Positions 24,924 through 33,545 of a stretch of DNA of 64,000 nucleotides are shown here, piece by piece. The stretch is from Myxococcales bacterium (GTDB lineage Bacteria > Myxococcota_A > Polyangia > Polyangiales > Ga0077539). The DNA is taken from NCBI GenBank assembly GCA_013298625.1, contig JAAFIF010000003.1, positions 62,001 to 126,000 of the forward strand, written 5' to 3'. Both the position numbers and the translations under genes were made by a program. How positions within the stretch are numbered: position 1 is the stretch's first letter; every line of letters starts with the position of its first letter. Under the pieces are notes generated by a model. That model saw only the letters and a program-made list of their open reading frames with translations, did no database searches and was not told the origin of the DNA.

Positions 24924-26947
24924 CGTTTGGTGACCTCGTCGCGCGCGTCTTGTTTGGGAACTTCTGCGGTCGAAGCGCTGTCGTCGGGCACCGCTTGCCG
25001 CAGCTGCCACGCTTGCAAGAACAGCTTCTGCTCGGCCTCCGAGAGCTGATCCCGAATGCGCCCCGTCACGACGGTGGGAGTCAACACCATCGCCAATCCC
25101 ACGAGCACGAGAAACGCCAGCGTGGGCGTCGGCGCGAACTCGACCGCCCGAGGCAGCAGCACCAGCGCGCCCTCTCGAAACACAAACGACCGCGGAACGA
25201 TCCCCGCCAACTCCATCACCACCGGCGCCAGCACCGCCAGCGCGCTCGCGATCACCACCAGCCGTCGCTGCGCTCGATCCGTGAAGAGCGTGAACAGCAT
25301 CGCGTTGGTCGCCGTGAGCGTCGGCACCACGATGAAGGGCGAGACGAACACGCTCATCCACGCGACCGCGCTGGTGCTGAGCGCGAGCAGCGCGAGCACT
25401 GGGCCAGTCGCGACCGCTCGCTTCGCTGACAAAATCCTCGCCATCGCGCTCGACGCGCCGACCAGCGCGATCGCGACCAGCGCCGCGGGCCAGCTGCGCA
25501 CGCCCATCCAGAGCAGCAGCGGCGTGACCGCCAGCCAGGTGAGATAGCGCACCGAGCCCATGCGCATCGCTGTCGCCTTCGAGTCCTGCGAGGCTGCTTC
25601 GAGCGCCTCGGCCGCCTCTCTCGGCACGTCCGTCGGAGCCTCCGTCAGCAGCCTCGCCAACGTCGCCCTCGCCAGCCCGTTGGAAGGGTCGAACGCCAGC
25701 GCGCGAGACACCTCTCGCAGCGCCGCAGCGCGCGCTTCGAGCGCCGCGCTCCCCGTTGACGTGATGGCCGTCTGCGCCAGCTCGTGCGCGCGCTGCGCCC
25801 CTTGCTGCGCGACCTCTCGGCGCTTCTCTGCGTCGCGATCGCCGTCGAGGAAGCGCTCGATCGCCTCGCTGAGCTCCCGCGCCGTGCCGAACCTCCGACG
25901 CGGCTCGTACGCGAGCGCTCGCTCGCAGATCGCGTCGAGCTCGGGCGCGACTTCGTCCCTCGGCGTACGGACGCTCGGCCTGCCGTCGGCGAGCGACGCG
26001 TTGAGCGAGAGCACCTCCATCATCGTCGAGCCTCGGTGCAGCCGCTCGCCCGCGAGCAGCTCGAACAAGATCACCCCGAGCGAGTACACGTCGCTCCGCG
26101 CGTCGAGCGATTCGATTTCTCCCCGCGCTTGCTCGGGGGACATGTAGCCGGGCGTCCCCATGAGCGATCCCGCCATCGTGTGCTGCGCGCTCGCGTGAGC
26201 GTCTCGCGCGACGTCGAGCGCGTCGTCCGAGCGCGGGTCCGCCGCGCCGATCACCTTGGCGATGCCCCAGTCGAGCACGTGCACCTCGCCGTGATCGCCG
26301 AGCATCACGTTGGCAGGCTTGAGGTCTCGGTGCAGCACTCCCCGGGCGTGCGCGAAATCAATGGCGAGGCAGAGCTGCGAAAACGCGCTCAACAGCCGTC
26401 GTCGCGTGAGGCGCTTGGCGCGCGCGTCGCCCGAGGCGACCGCGTTGATCGCCTCTTCGAGCGTGATCCCTCGGACGCGCTTCATCGTGAAGAAGGGCTG
26501 TCCCCCGGGGACGACGCCGAGGTCGTACACGGGCACGACGCTCGGGTGCTCGAGCTGCCCTTGCACGCGCGCCTCGCGCACGAAGCGCTGCAGCGCGTCG
26601 AGGTTTTCGCGAGGGTCGGCGTGCATGATCTTCACGGCCACGTCGCGCCCCACCACGTCGTCGTGGCACAAGCGCACCTCCCCCATGCCCCCGACGCCGA
26701 GGGTCTTCTTGAAGGCGTATCGGTCGGTGAACACCGCGTTGCCGATGGGGCGATCGACGCTCACTTGCTGCGGCGCGGTGAACCCTTCGTACAGCTCGTC
26801 GTCGTGCACCGCCGGGCGCACTTGGGCGATGGACGGCGTGGCGATGGTGTCCATCGTCTCGATGGGGCCCGCGTTCTTGGCCGGCGCGATCAGCGTCGCG
26901 CCGTCGCTGTCGGCGGGGGTGGTCCTCGTCGGGTCGTCGGGGGTCAT
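24920..26947 (-). CDS. Polytopic Ser/Thr protein kinase with DWG motif
   Basis: 675 residues. The kinase domain (about 70-370) has Gly loop 'GVGGMGEVRLC', 'DVAVKIMH', 'HRDLKPANV' and 'GTPGYMSPEQARGE'. The Mg-binding motif reads 'LDWG' instead of DFG, a variant seen in many bacterial kinases. A helical region follows ('EARAAALREVSRALAFDPSN', TPR-like). The C-terminal third has about six hydrophobic helices ('YLTWLAVTPLLLWMGV', 'LLALSTSAVAWMSVFV', 'LAFLVLVGLAMVLTP'). The C-terminus is cytoplasmic-looking. It is divergent from the acyl-CoA dehydrogenase gene and coupled to the lipoprotein gene that follows. Confidence 0.92.
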   Translation of the reverse strand: MTPDDPTRTTPADSDGATLIAPAKNAGPIETMDTIATPSIAQVRPAVHDDELYEGFTAPQQVSVDRPIGNAVFTDRYAFKKTLGVGGMGEVRLCHDDVVGRDVAVKIMHADPRENLDALQRFVREARVQGQLEHPSVVPVYDLGVVPGGQPFFTMKRVRGITLEEAINAVASGDARAKRLTRRRLLSAFSQLCLAIDFAHARGVLHRDLKPANVMLGDHGEVHVLDWGIAKVIGAADPRSDDALDVARDAHASAQHTMAGSLMGTPGYMSPEQARGEIESLDARSDVYSLGVILFELLAGERLHRGSTMMEVLSLNASLADGRPSVRTPRDEVAPELDAICERALAYEPRRRFGTARELSEAIERFLDGDRDAEKRREVAQQGAQRAHELAQTAITSTGSAALEARAAALREVSRALAFDPSNGLARATLARLLTEAPTDVPREAAEALEAASQDSKATAMRMGSVRYLTWLAVTPLLLWMGVRSWPAALVAIALVGASSAMARILSAKRAVATGPVLALLALSTSAVAWMSVFVSPFIVVPTLTATNAMLFTLFTDRAQRRLVVIASALAVLAPVVMELAGIVPRSFVFREGALVLLPRAVEFAPTPTLAFLVLVGLAMVLTPTVVTGRIRDQLSEAEQKLFLQAWQLRQAVPDDSASTAEVPKQDARDEVTKR

Positions 26948-27013
26948 CGTTGGCCGCGTAGGGTATCGCGAGCGCCACGACGCGGCGCAATTGCTACGCT
27001 CGCGGGCACTGCA

Positions 27014-28162
27014 ATGACCAGCACGTACCTGTTCGAGACCGAAGAGCACGCGAGCTTGCGCCGATCGATCCGCGCGTTTGCCGAGCGAGAAATCGCGCCG
27101 TTCGCGAGGCAGTGGGAGGAGGCGGGAGAGTTTCCTCGAGCGCTGTACAACAAGGCAGCCGAGGCGGGGATGCTCGGCCTCGGATACCCCGAGGCCTACG
27201 GCGGCGCAGGCGGCGACCTCTCGCACGTGCTCGTCGCGGCCGAAGAGATGGTCCTCGCAGGAAAGAGCGTCGGCACCACCGTTGGCATCGGCAGTCACGG
27301 CATCGCCGTCCCGCCGATCCTCGCGCTCGGCGACGAGGCGCAGAAGCAGCGCTGGGTCCCTGGCGTTCTAAAGGGAGAGCTCGTGAGCGCGCTGGCGATC
27401 ACCGAGCCCGGCGGCGGCAGCGACGTCGCTTCGCTGCGCACCCGCGCGGTGCGCGACGGCGATCACTACGTCGTCAACGGCTCGAAGACCTTCATCACCT
27501 CGGGCACGCGCGCGGACTTCGTGACGTGCGCCGTTCGCACGGGCGGCGAAGGACACGCGGGCGTCTCGCTGCTGGTCATCGAGAAGGGGACGCCTGGCTT
27601 CACGGTCTCGCGCAAGCTCGAGAAGATGGGCTGGTGGGCGTCGGACACGGCGGAGCTGAGCTTCGAGGATTGCCGCGTTCCGGCTGCGAATTTGCTGGGA
27701 GATGAAGGCTCTGGGTTCGTCGCCATCATGATGAACTTCGCCAACGAGCGCATCTTGATCGCCGCGCAGTGCGTCGCCATCGCCGAGCTCGCCCTGCGCG
27801 AGACCCAGCGCTACGTGCGAGAGCGAAGCGCGTTCGGCCGCACGCTCAACGGCTTTCAAGTCACTCGCCACAAGCTCGCTGACATGAGCACCCGCCTCGC
27901 CGCCGCGCGCGCCCTCGTCAACGAGGTCACTGTCCGTCACCTGCGCGGAGAGGTCGTCACCGCCCACGCCGCGATGGCCAAGAATACCGCCACGGACATG
28001 TGCAGCTACGTCTGCGACGAGGCCGTGCAGCTCCACGGCGGCTACGGCTACACCCGCGAGTACGTCGTCGAGCGGCTCTACCGCGACGCGCGCCTGTACC
28101 CCATCGGCGGCGGGACGCGCGAGATCATGAACGAAGTGATCGCGAAATTCTCTGGTTTTTGA
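27014..28162 (+). CDS. Acyl-CoA dehydrogenase
   Basis: 382-residue FAD-dependent acyl-CoA dehydrogenase with 'ALAITEPGGGSDVASL' (FAD/substrate signature 1), 'VNGSKTFITSGTRAD' and the C-terminal 'AVQLHGGYGYTREYVVERLYRDAR'. The usual catalytic Glu of the MCAD type in the C-terminal 'YEGT' position is a Gly here ('YPIGGGTREI'). An acid is present at E245 in 'NFANERILIA', the position used by isovaleryl-CoA and long-chain dehydrogenases. This suggests a branched-chain or long-chain substrate. ATG 27014 matches the family start. Single gene. Confidence 0.93.
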   Translation: MTSTYLFETEEHASLRRSIRAFAEREIAPFARQWEEAGEFPRALYNKAAEAGMLGLGYPEAYGGAGGDLSHVLVAAEEMVLAGKSVGTTVGIGSHGIAVPPILALGDEAQKQRWVPGVLKGELVSALAITEPGGGSDVASLRTRAVRDGDHYVVNGSKTFITSGTRADFVTCAVRTGGEGHAGVSLLVIEKGTPGFTVSRKLEKMGWWASDTAELSFEDCRVPAANLLGDEGSGFVAIMMNFANERILIAAQCVAIAELALRETQRYVRERSAFGRTLNGFQVTRHKLADMSTRLAAARALVNEVTVRHLRGEVVTAHAAMAKNTATDMCSYVCDEAVQLHGGYGYTREYVVERLYRDARLYPIGGGTREIMNEVIAKFSGF

Positions 28163-28172
28163 GCGCTCGATC

Positions 28173-30026
28173 TCACTCGAGCTCGACCACGATCAGCTGC
28201 CCCGAGAGCGTCCCCGCGACCACCGTCTTGCCGTCCGCGCTGCACGCCAACGAGAGCACTCGATCCGCGGTCGACGCGCGCCGCTCGACCCTCGCCACCT
28301 CCGTCGCGTGCGCGTCGAGCACCACGATCGCGATCGACGGCCCGAGCGCCACCGCCACCCGCGGCGCTTCTTCGGCCACCGCGATCGCCGCCACCGTGCG
28401 ACGCAGCATCGACGACTCTTGCCACACAGACCGGCCCGCCACGCCCCACAGGTGCACCGCTGGCGTGTCGGACGCCTCGCACGCGGCGCTCACCACCGCG
28501 CCGAGCGCTTGCTGCGAGAGCGTCGATTCAACGACGGCCGCGGCGCTCTCGCTCACCATCCGCCCCTCGTCGATCGCGTACACGCAGAGTCGCTCGTCCG
28601 TGAGCAGCTCGATCTGCGAATCGTCCGCGCAGAACCGCGCGCGCTGCAGCCGTCCTGCGCCGACGTCGCGCGACCGCGGCTCTCCTTCGCGCCGCGAGCG
28701 AAGCACCCACCGCTCGCCTCGATCGTCGTCCGCGAGGCTCACCAGCGCGCGGCTCCCGTCGGACGAGACCGCGTCGAGCCGCGCGTGCGCCGCGTCGTCC
28801 AGCGAAAACGCCACGCTCAGCGCGGCCTCGGTCTCGCCCATGCGCCAGAGCGAGACCGAGCGATCCCACTCGTCGCGGTGCACGATCGCCGCGGCCTGAT
28901 CTCCTTCGCACAGCGCGTCCACCCAGCGCCCTTGCCAAGCGATCGCGTCGAGCACGAGCTCGTGTTCGACCGCGCCGTCGCTCGTTCGATAGCACCGCAG
29001 CCGCTCGCCTCCCTCGACGGTCACCACGCGCTCTCCGCTGCGCGAGAGCGCCAGCGTCGCGATCGGCTGCGGCTCTGGGCGCTCGACCTTCGTCGGCTCC
29101 TCGACGAGGCGCACTTCGAGGCTCTGCCTGTTGCGCAGCACCCAACGGCCATCGGTGATCGCCACGTATTGTCCGGGGCACACGCGCTCTTCGCGCTCGT
29201 CTTCGCCCGCGCCACGCACGAACGTCGCGCGCTCTTCGAAGAAGAGCAGCCGATCGCGGTCCTCCGCGAAGAACGCGCTCTTCCACGCGATCGCTCGCTC
29301 GAGCCACACAGCGCCGTCCGAGCGCAGCGCTCGCACACGTGCGGTCCCCGCTTCGTCGCGCGTGAAGTGGACGATCGTCGATCCTCCTGCGGCGCCCACG
29401 ATTGCCTGCAGGCGCGCCGCATCGCGGACGATCCTCTCGCTCACCGAGGGATCGCCGAACGCCCCCTCGACGATCCCCTCGACGTCGACCCTCCAGAACC
29501 GATCGCGATCGAGCGCCTCCCACGCGTCGTCCTCCACGCCATCGACCCACGGCGCCACCACGTTGCCGTCCGCTTCTCCCGTCGCTGTGAAGCGAGAGAG
29601 CGCCCCGTCGTTGACCCAGGGATGCCAGATGAACACCGCCGCGCCGTCGAGCGACGCCTTCACGCTCCAGCCCGAAGGCCGCGGTCGCGCCAGCTCGACC
29701 ATCGCGCCCGTGTCGAGCCGCGCGAGCACGACCCGATCGATGTTCGAGCTCTCGCGGTAGAGAACGAGCGCGATCGACGAGGGATTTCCTTGTAGAAACT
29801 GCGCTTCGACCGCGACCTCTCCGCCGCGCGCGAGCGCGTGTTCGACCGTCGCGAAGTCCTCGAGCCGCGTGCCCTGAACGTGCCCGCTCGACTCGACCTC
29901 CCACACGGTCCCCGTGCGCGCGTCCACCCAGCTCGCGATCGTCTGGCTCGCGATGCTCCCGCGCGCGCCGTGCACTCGCACCGCTCGCACCGCTCCCGTC
30001 GCCGCGTACTCGTCTGCGCCGCTCAC
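28173..30026 (-). CDS. WD40-like beta-propeller protein
   Basis: About 617 residues from GTG 30026, chosen because it leaves 40 bp to the divergent gene at 30067; an upstream in-frame start at 30161 would run into that gene. It is made of repeating four-strand blades with WD40-like ends ('LALSRSGERVVTVEGGERL', 'LSLACSADGKTVVAGTLSGQL'). No signal peptide is evident, so it may be cytoplasmic. No catalytic domain is seen. Converges on the acyl-CoA dehydrogenase gene with a 10-bp gap. Probably a protein-interaction scaffold. Confidence 0.6.
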   Translation of the reverse strand: MSGADEYAATGAVRAVRVHGARGSIASQTIASWVDARTGTVWEVESSGHVQGTRLEDFATVEHALARGGEVAVEAQFLQGNPSSIALVLYRESSNIDRVVLARLDTGAMVELARPRPSGWSVKASLDGAAVFIWHPWVNDGALSRFTATGEADGNVVAPWVDGVEDDAWEALDRDRFWRVDVEGIVEGAFGDPSVSERIVRDAARLQAIVGAAGGSTIVHFTRDEAGTARVRALRSDGAVWLERAIAWKSAFFAEDRDRLLFFEERATFVRGAGEDEREERVCPGQYVAITDGRWVLRNRQSLEVRLVEEPTKVERPEPQPIATLALSRSGERVVTVEGGERLRCYRTSDGAVEHELVLDAIAWQGRWVDALCEGDQAAAIVHRDEWDRSVSLWRMGETEAALSVAFSLDDAAHARLDAVSSDGSRALVSLADDDRGERWVLRSRREGEPRSRDVGAGRLQRARFCADDSQIELLTDERLCVYAIDEGRMVSESAAAVVESTLSQQALGAVVSAACEASDTPAVHLWGVAGRSVWQESSMLRRTVAAIAVAEEAPRVAVALGPSIAIVVLDAHATEVARVERRASTADRVLSLACSADGKTVVAGTLSGQLIVVELE

Positions 30027-30066
30027 TTCGTAGAGCGTACGACGCGTGGTAGCCTGAACGGCCACT

Positions 30067-30873
30067 GTGCTTCGATCAGACGCTTCTCTTCTCGCCTGCG
30101 CGCTCTCGCTCGCCGCGCTGCTCGCGAGCCCGTCGGCCCTCGCGCAGTCGACGACCAGCACCCAAGCGCCGTCCGTCGACCAGCGCCTGCGCTCCGCGAG
30201 CGCCCACTTCGACGCGCAAGACTTCGAGGGCGCTCTGCGTCTGTTTCAGCAGCTGTACGTCGAGACCCAAGACCCTCCGCTGCTGCTCAACATCGGGACG
30301 TGCCTCGAGCGCATGGGGCGTCCGCGCGAGGCGCTCTCCGCGCTGCGCCGCTATGTGGACCTCGATCCCACGAGCCCCGCGCGCCGCTCGACCGACGCGC
30401 TCATCGCCCGCATCGAAGCCAGTCAAACCGCAGCGCTTCCCGTTCATTCTCAGCCCGATCCGCCGTCGCGGCCCGTCGCAGTCGCCCCCGTGACGGTTGC
30501 GCCCGTGTCTGTCGCCCCTCGGCCGACGCCCGTCGCGCCTTGGGTCGTGGTTGGTCTCGGTGCTGCGGCGATCGTCGCAGCGCCCGTGCTCTTCTTCGCC
30601 GTGCGCGCCCCAGCCCTCTCGCGGATCCCCACCGAGTGTTCGCTCGACACCGGAGTGTGTCCCACGAACGTCGATCTCGGCCCGGTCAACGCCAACGCCG
30701 ACACCGCGCGCGCGGCCACCGTCGGCGCAGGCGTCTCGCTGGGTGTTGGCCTCGCAGCGCTCAGCGCAGGCGTCGCGTGGGGCGTGCTCTCTTCGCGCGA
30801 GTCGAACACGGTTCGCGTCGGCGTCGCCCCCACGCAGGGCGGCGCGATGACCTCGATCGGAGGACGCTTCTAA
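30067..30873 (+). CDS. TPR protein with signal peptide and two membrane segments
   Basis: 268 residues from a GTG start. The signal peptide ends at 'SPSALAQ'. TPR-like helices lie at about 45-120 ('HFDAQDFEGALRLFQQLYVE', 'NIGTCLERMGRPREALSALR'). A Pro/Val-rich linker leads to two hydrophobic helices ('PWVVVGLGAAAIVAAPVLFF' and 'VGAGVSLGVGLAALSAGVAW'). This layout is shared by many myxobacterial envelope proteins of unknown role. Its stop overlaps the ATG of the RCC1 lipoprotein by one base, so they form an operon. Confidence 0.75.
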   Translation: MLRSDASLLACALSLAALLASPSALAQSTTSTQAPSVDQRLRSASAHFDAQDFEGALRLFQQLYVETQDPPLLLNIGTCLERMGRPREALSALRRYVDLDPTSPARRSTDALIARIEASQTAALPVHSQPDPPSRPVAVAPVTVAPVSVAPRPTPVAPWVVVGLGAAAIVAAPVLFFAVRAPALSRIPTECSLDTGVCPTNVDLGPVNANADTARAATVGAGVSLGVGLAALSAGVAWGVLSSRESNTVRVGVAPTQGGAMTSIGGRF

Positions 30874-32291
30874 TGCTCAGCCCCGCGCATCTTCGCGCTG
30901 CCGTGATGGTCGTCGCCGTCGCTTCGAGCGCGTGCGTTCCTGTGTTTCGTCACGCGGATGACGCATCGACTGTTGTGGACGCAGCGCAGCCCGACGCCAC
31001 GGGCGTCGATGGCGGAGCGGACGGATCGAGCGTCGTCGAGGACGTCGTGGTCGCGCTCGATGGACCGTCGTCGGACAGAGACGCGCTCGCCGACGGCGAC
31101 GCGACCGCGCCGCCCATCCGAGCGATCTATACGCAAATTTGCGCAGGAAACGGCTTCACGTGCGCGATCGTCAACAGCCGCGTCTCGTGCTGGGGGCGCA
31201 ATCAGTACTTTCAGACCGGCAACGGCGTGACGGGCGCCGGTCGTTGCGTCGACGGCAACTCCAGCGCGTGCCCGGTGCGCATGGTCGACGCGATCAACAA
31301 CAAGGTCGCGCTCGAGGTCTCGTGCGGCGCAGAGTTCGCTTGCGCCCGTATGACCACCGGCGAAGTGTACTGCTGGGGGCGCAACGACTTTGGGCAGCTC
31401 GGCCCCAACGTATCGAATACGGCGCAGTCTGCGAGCGTGGTCACCGGTCTGTCCTTCGCGACCGGGATCGCCGCGGGCGCTGCGCACGCATGCGCGATCA
31501 CGGATCGAGACCTGCGGTGCTGGGGAGACAACAGCCGCGGGCAGCTTGGCGCATCGTCGACGGCGAGCATGAGCGCGACGCCTCTCGCGGTGGCCGCGTT
31601 TCCAGAGCGCGCTCCCGTGATCGAGCTGCGGGCGGGCCGCTATCACACCGTCGCGCGCACGGACAACAACGTGCTCGTGGGCTGGGGCACGGACACGCAC
31701 GGACAGCTCACGGGCGGCAGCTCCGTGGGCAGCAACGCGCGGCGACTCCCGCTGCCCGTCGGGGCGAACATTGGCCCCGCGACGACGATCACCGCTGCGT
31801 GGGCGCTCACCTGCGTCGCCACCACCCGCGACACGCTGTGCGGCGGCAGCAACGTCGCCGGTGAGCTCGGGGCAGGCGAGCTCTCTGTCTCGGGCATGCC
31901 CAATGCGTTCAGCGCCACGGGCGCGGCACGCACTGGCGCGATGCGTTTGATCGCCGCAGGTGGGCTCGAGGCCGCCGGTGTCATTCGGCAACACGTGTGC
32001 GCCGTGCCCGATGCCGAAGGCCAGGCCGTTCGATGCTGGGGCAACAACAGGGAAGCTCAGCTCGGTACGATGGCGTTGGGCGCGGAGCAGCCGAATCCGT
32101 CGCGGCTCTCGTTCATGTTTCCGTCGTACATCGTTGGCATCGCTGCAGGTGCGACTCACTCGTGCGCGCTCACGGCGAACCGCGAAGTGTATTGCTGGGG
32201 CTCGAACGCCAACGGCGAGAGCACGGGAGCGCCTCCCGCCGTAGGCGAGGTCACGCCAGTGCGCACACCGACGCAGGTGCGTTTTCCCTGA
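30873..32291 (+). CDS. RCC1-repeat (regulator of chromosome condensation-like) lipoprotein
   Basis: 472 residues with lipobox 'VASSAC' (Cys21), a Asp/Val/Ala linker and a seven-bladed RCC1-type propeller. The repeat core recurs: 'CAGNGFTCAIVNSRVSCWG', 'CGAEFACARMTTGEVYCWG', 'AAGAAHACAITDRDLRCWG', 'AAGATHSCALTANREVYCWG'. The paired Cys in each blade probably form disulfides in this exported version. Likely a surface protein for binding partners. Co-transcribed with the TPR protein upstream. Confidence 0.88.
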   Translation: MLSPAHLRAAVMVVAVASSACVPVFRHADDASTVVDAAQPDATGVDGGADGSSVVEDVVVALDGPSSDRDALADGDATAPPIRAIYTQICAGNGFTCAIVNSRVSCWGRNQYFQTGNGVTGAGRCVDGNSSACPVRMVDAINNKVALEVSCGAEFACARMTTGEVYCWGRNDFGQLGPNVSNTAQSASVVTGLSFATGIAAGAAHACAITDRDLRCWGDNSRGQLGASSTASMSATPLAVAAFPERAPVIELRAGRYHTVARTDNNVLVGWGTDTHGQLTGGSSVGSNARRLPLPVGANIGPATTITAAWALTCVATTRDTLCGGSNVAGELGAGELSVSGMPNAFSATGAARTGAMRLIAAGGLEAAGVIRQHVCAVPDAEGQAVRCWGNNREAQLGTMALGAEQPNPSRLSFMFPSYIVGIAAGATHSCALTANREVYCWGSNANGESTGAPPAVGEVTPVRTPTQVRFP

Positions 32292-32357
32292 TTTTTCTGA
32301 GGCAAGACGCGCTCTCGCTGTTCGTGCTCCACTCGTTGCTCACAACGGAGGTGCTCG

Positions 32358-33542
32358 ATGCCGTCGCTTCGTCTTCGCCCGCTCGCGCTCGTCGCGCTCT
32401 CGCTCGCTGCCTGTGGTCCCAGCGAATCCCCGCAGGACGCTGCGGGCGACGCCACGGTCCGCGCTGACACCGGCGTCGCCAACGACGCGCGCGTGAGCCC
32501 CATGGACGTCGTCGCGCCGCTGCCCGACGCCGCGACGGTGATGGACACCGGCGTTTCGCCGCAGGATTCAGGGACGATCGTCGACACCGGCGTGCCCGTG
32601 ATGGACAGCGGCGTCGCCGTGATGGACACCGGCGTGCGAACGGACACCGGCGTGCCTCCGCGTGACACGGGCGTGCTCGTCGACACCGGCGTGCCGCCAC
32701 GAGACACAGGCGTGCCTCCGACGGACAGCGGAACGATGGGCTGTCCCGCGCCGCCCGGCGGCGTCAGCGCCAACGCCGTGCTCGCGTACAACCTCACCAA
32801 CAGCACGCGCCGCGCGATGGGCCTTCAGTGCCAGACGATGGTCACCACCATCAACACGGCCGCGCAGAACCACTGCAACTACTACGCGGCCAACCGCGGC
32901 ATCCCGATGTGCGTCGCCAACGCGCACGCCGAGGTCGCGACCTGCGCGATGTTCACCGGAACCAGCTTCAGCGCGCGCATGACCGCCGCTGGCTACCGCG
33001 GCTCGCCCAACTTCGAAGTGATGGCCTTCGCCAACAACGGCACCGCGGCCACGCAAATGTGGATCGACTCGATCTGGCATCGCACGCCGGTGCTCAGCCC
33101 GTGGACGCTCGACATGGGCTACGGCAGCGCCACTGGCTGCGACACCATCGACTACGGAACGGGCGCAGGCGGCGCCGTCCCCGCATCGACCATCGCGACC
33201 TACCCATACAACAATCAAACGAACGTCCCCGTCTCGTTCTCGGGCAACGAAGGGCCGCCCCCGCCTCCGCCGCCCACTGGCTGGCCGAGCGGTTATCCCG
33301 TCACGATCTACTTTCGCGGGACGCTCGCGACGCACACGCTCACCGTCGACGGCTCTGCCACGGAGATTCCGCACGTGTGGCTCGCGCCCGGCGCGCCCGA
33401 GTCCATGGGCTTGCTCAGCCGAGAGTTCGTCCTCTATGCGCACCGGCCGCTCACCGCGCGGACGCGCTATCGGGTGCGCGCGACGGGCACCGCCACCGGC
33501 GGCGGCGCCACCACGATTGATTTCGTGTTCACCACGCGCTGA
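32358..33542 (+). CDS. CAP/SCP-domain lipoprotein with DTGVP repeats
   Basis: 394 residues; strong Shine-Dalgarno GGAGGT at 32347-32352. Lipobox 'LSLAAC' (Cys19). A linker of imperfect 'DTGVP'-type units (about 35-130) is followed by a CAP-like domain ('VLAYNLTNSTRRAMGLQC', 'AQNHCNYYAANRG', 'NAHAEVATCAMFTGTSFSAR') and a poly-Pro hinge. A C-terminal beta-sandwich ('RTRYRVRATGTATGGGAT') is reminiscent of a Big-like domain. Secreted CAP proteins are often proteases, sterol binders or toxins; the role here is open. It converges on the AGPS-like gene with a 3-bp gap. Confidence 0.75.
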   Translation: MPSLRLRPLALVALSLAACGPSESPQDAAGDATVRADTGVANDARVSPMDVVAPLPDAATVMDTGVSPQDSGTIVDTGVPVMDSGVAVMDTGVRTDTGVPPRDTGVLVDTGVPPRDTGVPPTDSGTMGCPAPPGGVSANAVLAYNLTNSTRRAMGLQCQTMVTTINTAAQNHCNYYAANRGIPMCVANAHAEVATCAMFTGTSFSARMTAAGYRGSPNFEVMAFANNGTAATQMWIDSIWHRTPVLSPWTLDMGYGSATGCDTIDYGTGAGGAVPASTIATYPYNNQTNVPVSFSGNEGPPPPPPPTGWPSGYPVTIYFRGTLATHTLTVDGSATEIPHVWLAPGAPESMGLLSREFVLYAHRPLTARTRYRVRATGTATGGGATTIDFVFTTR

Positions 33543-33545
33543 GCG

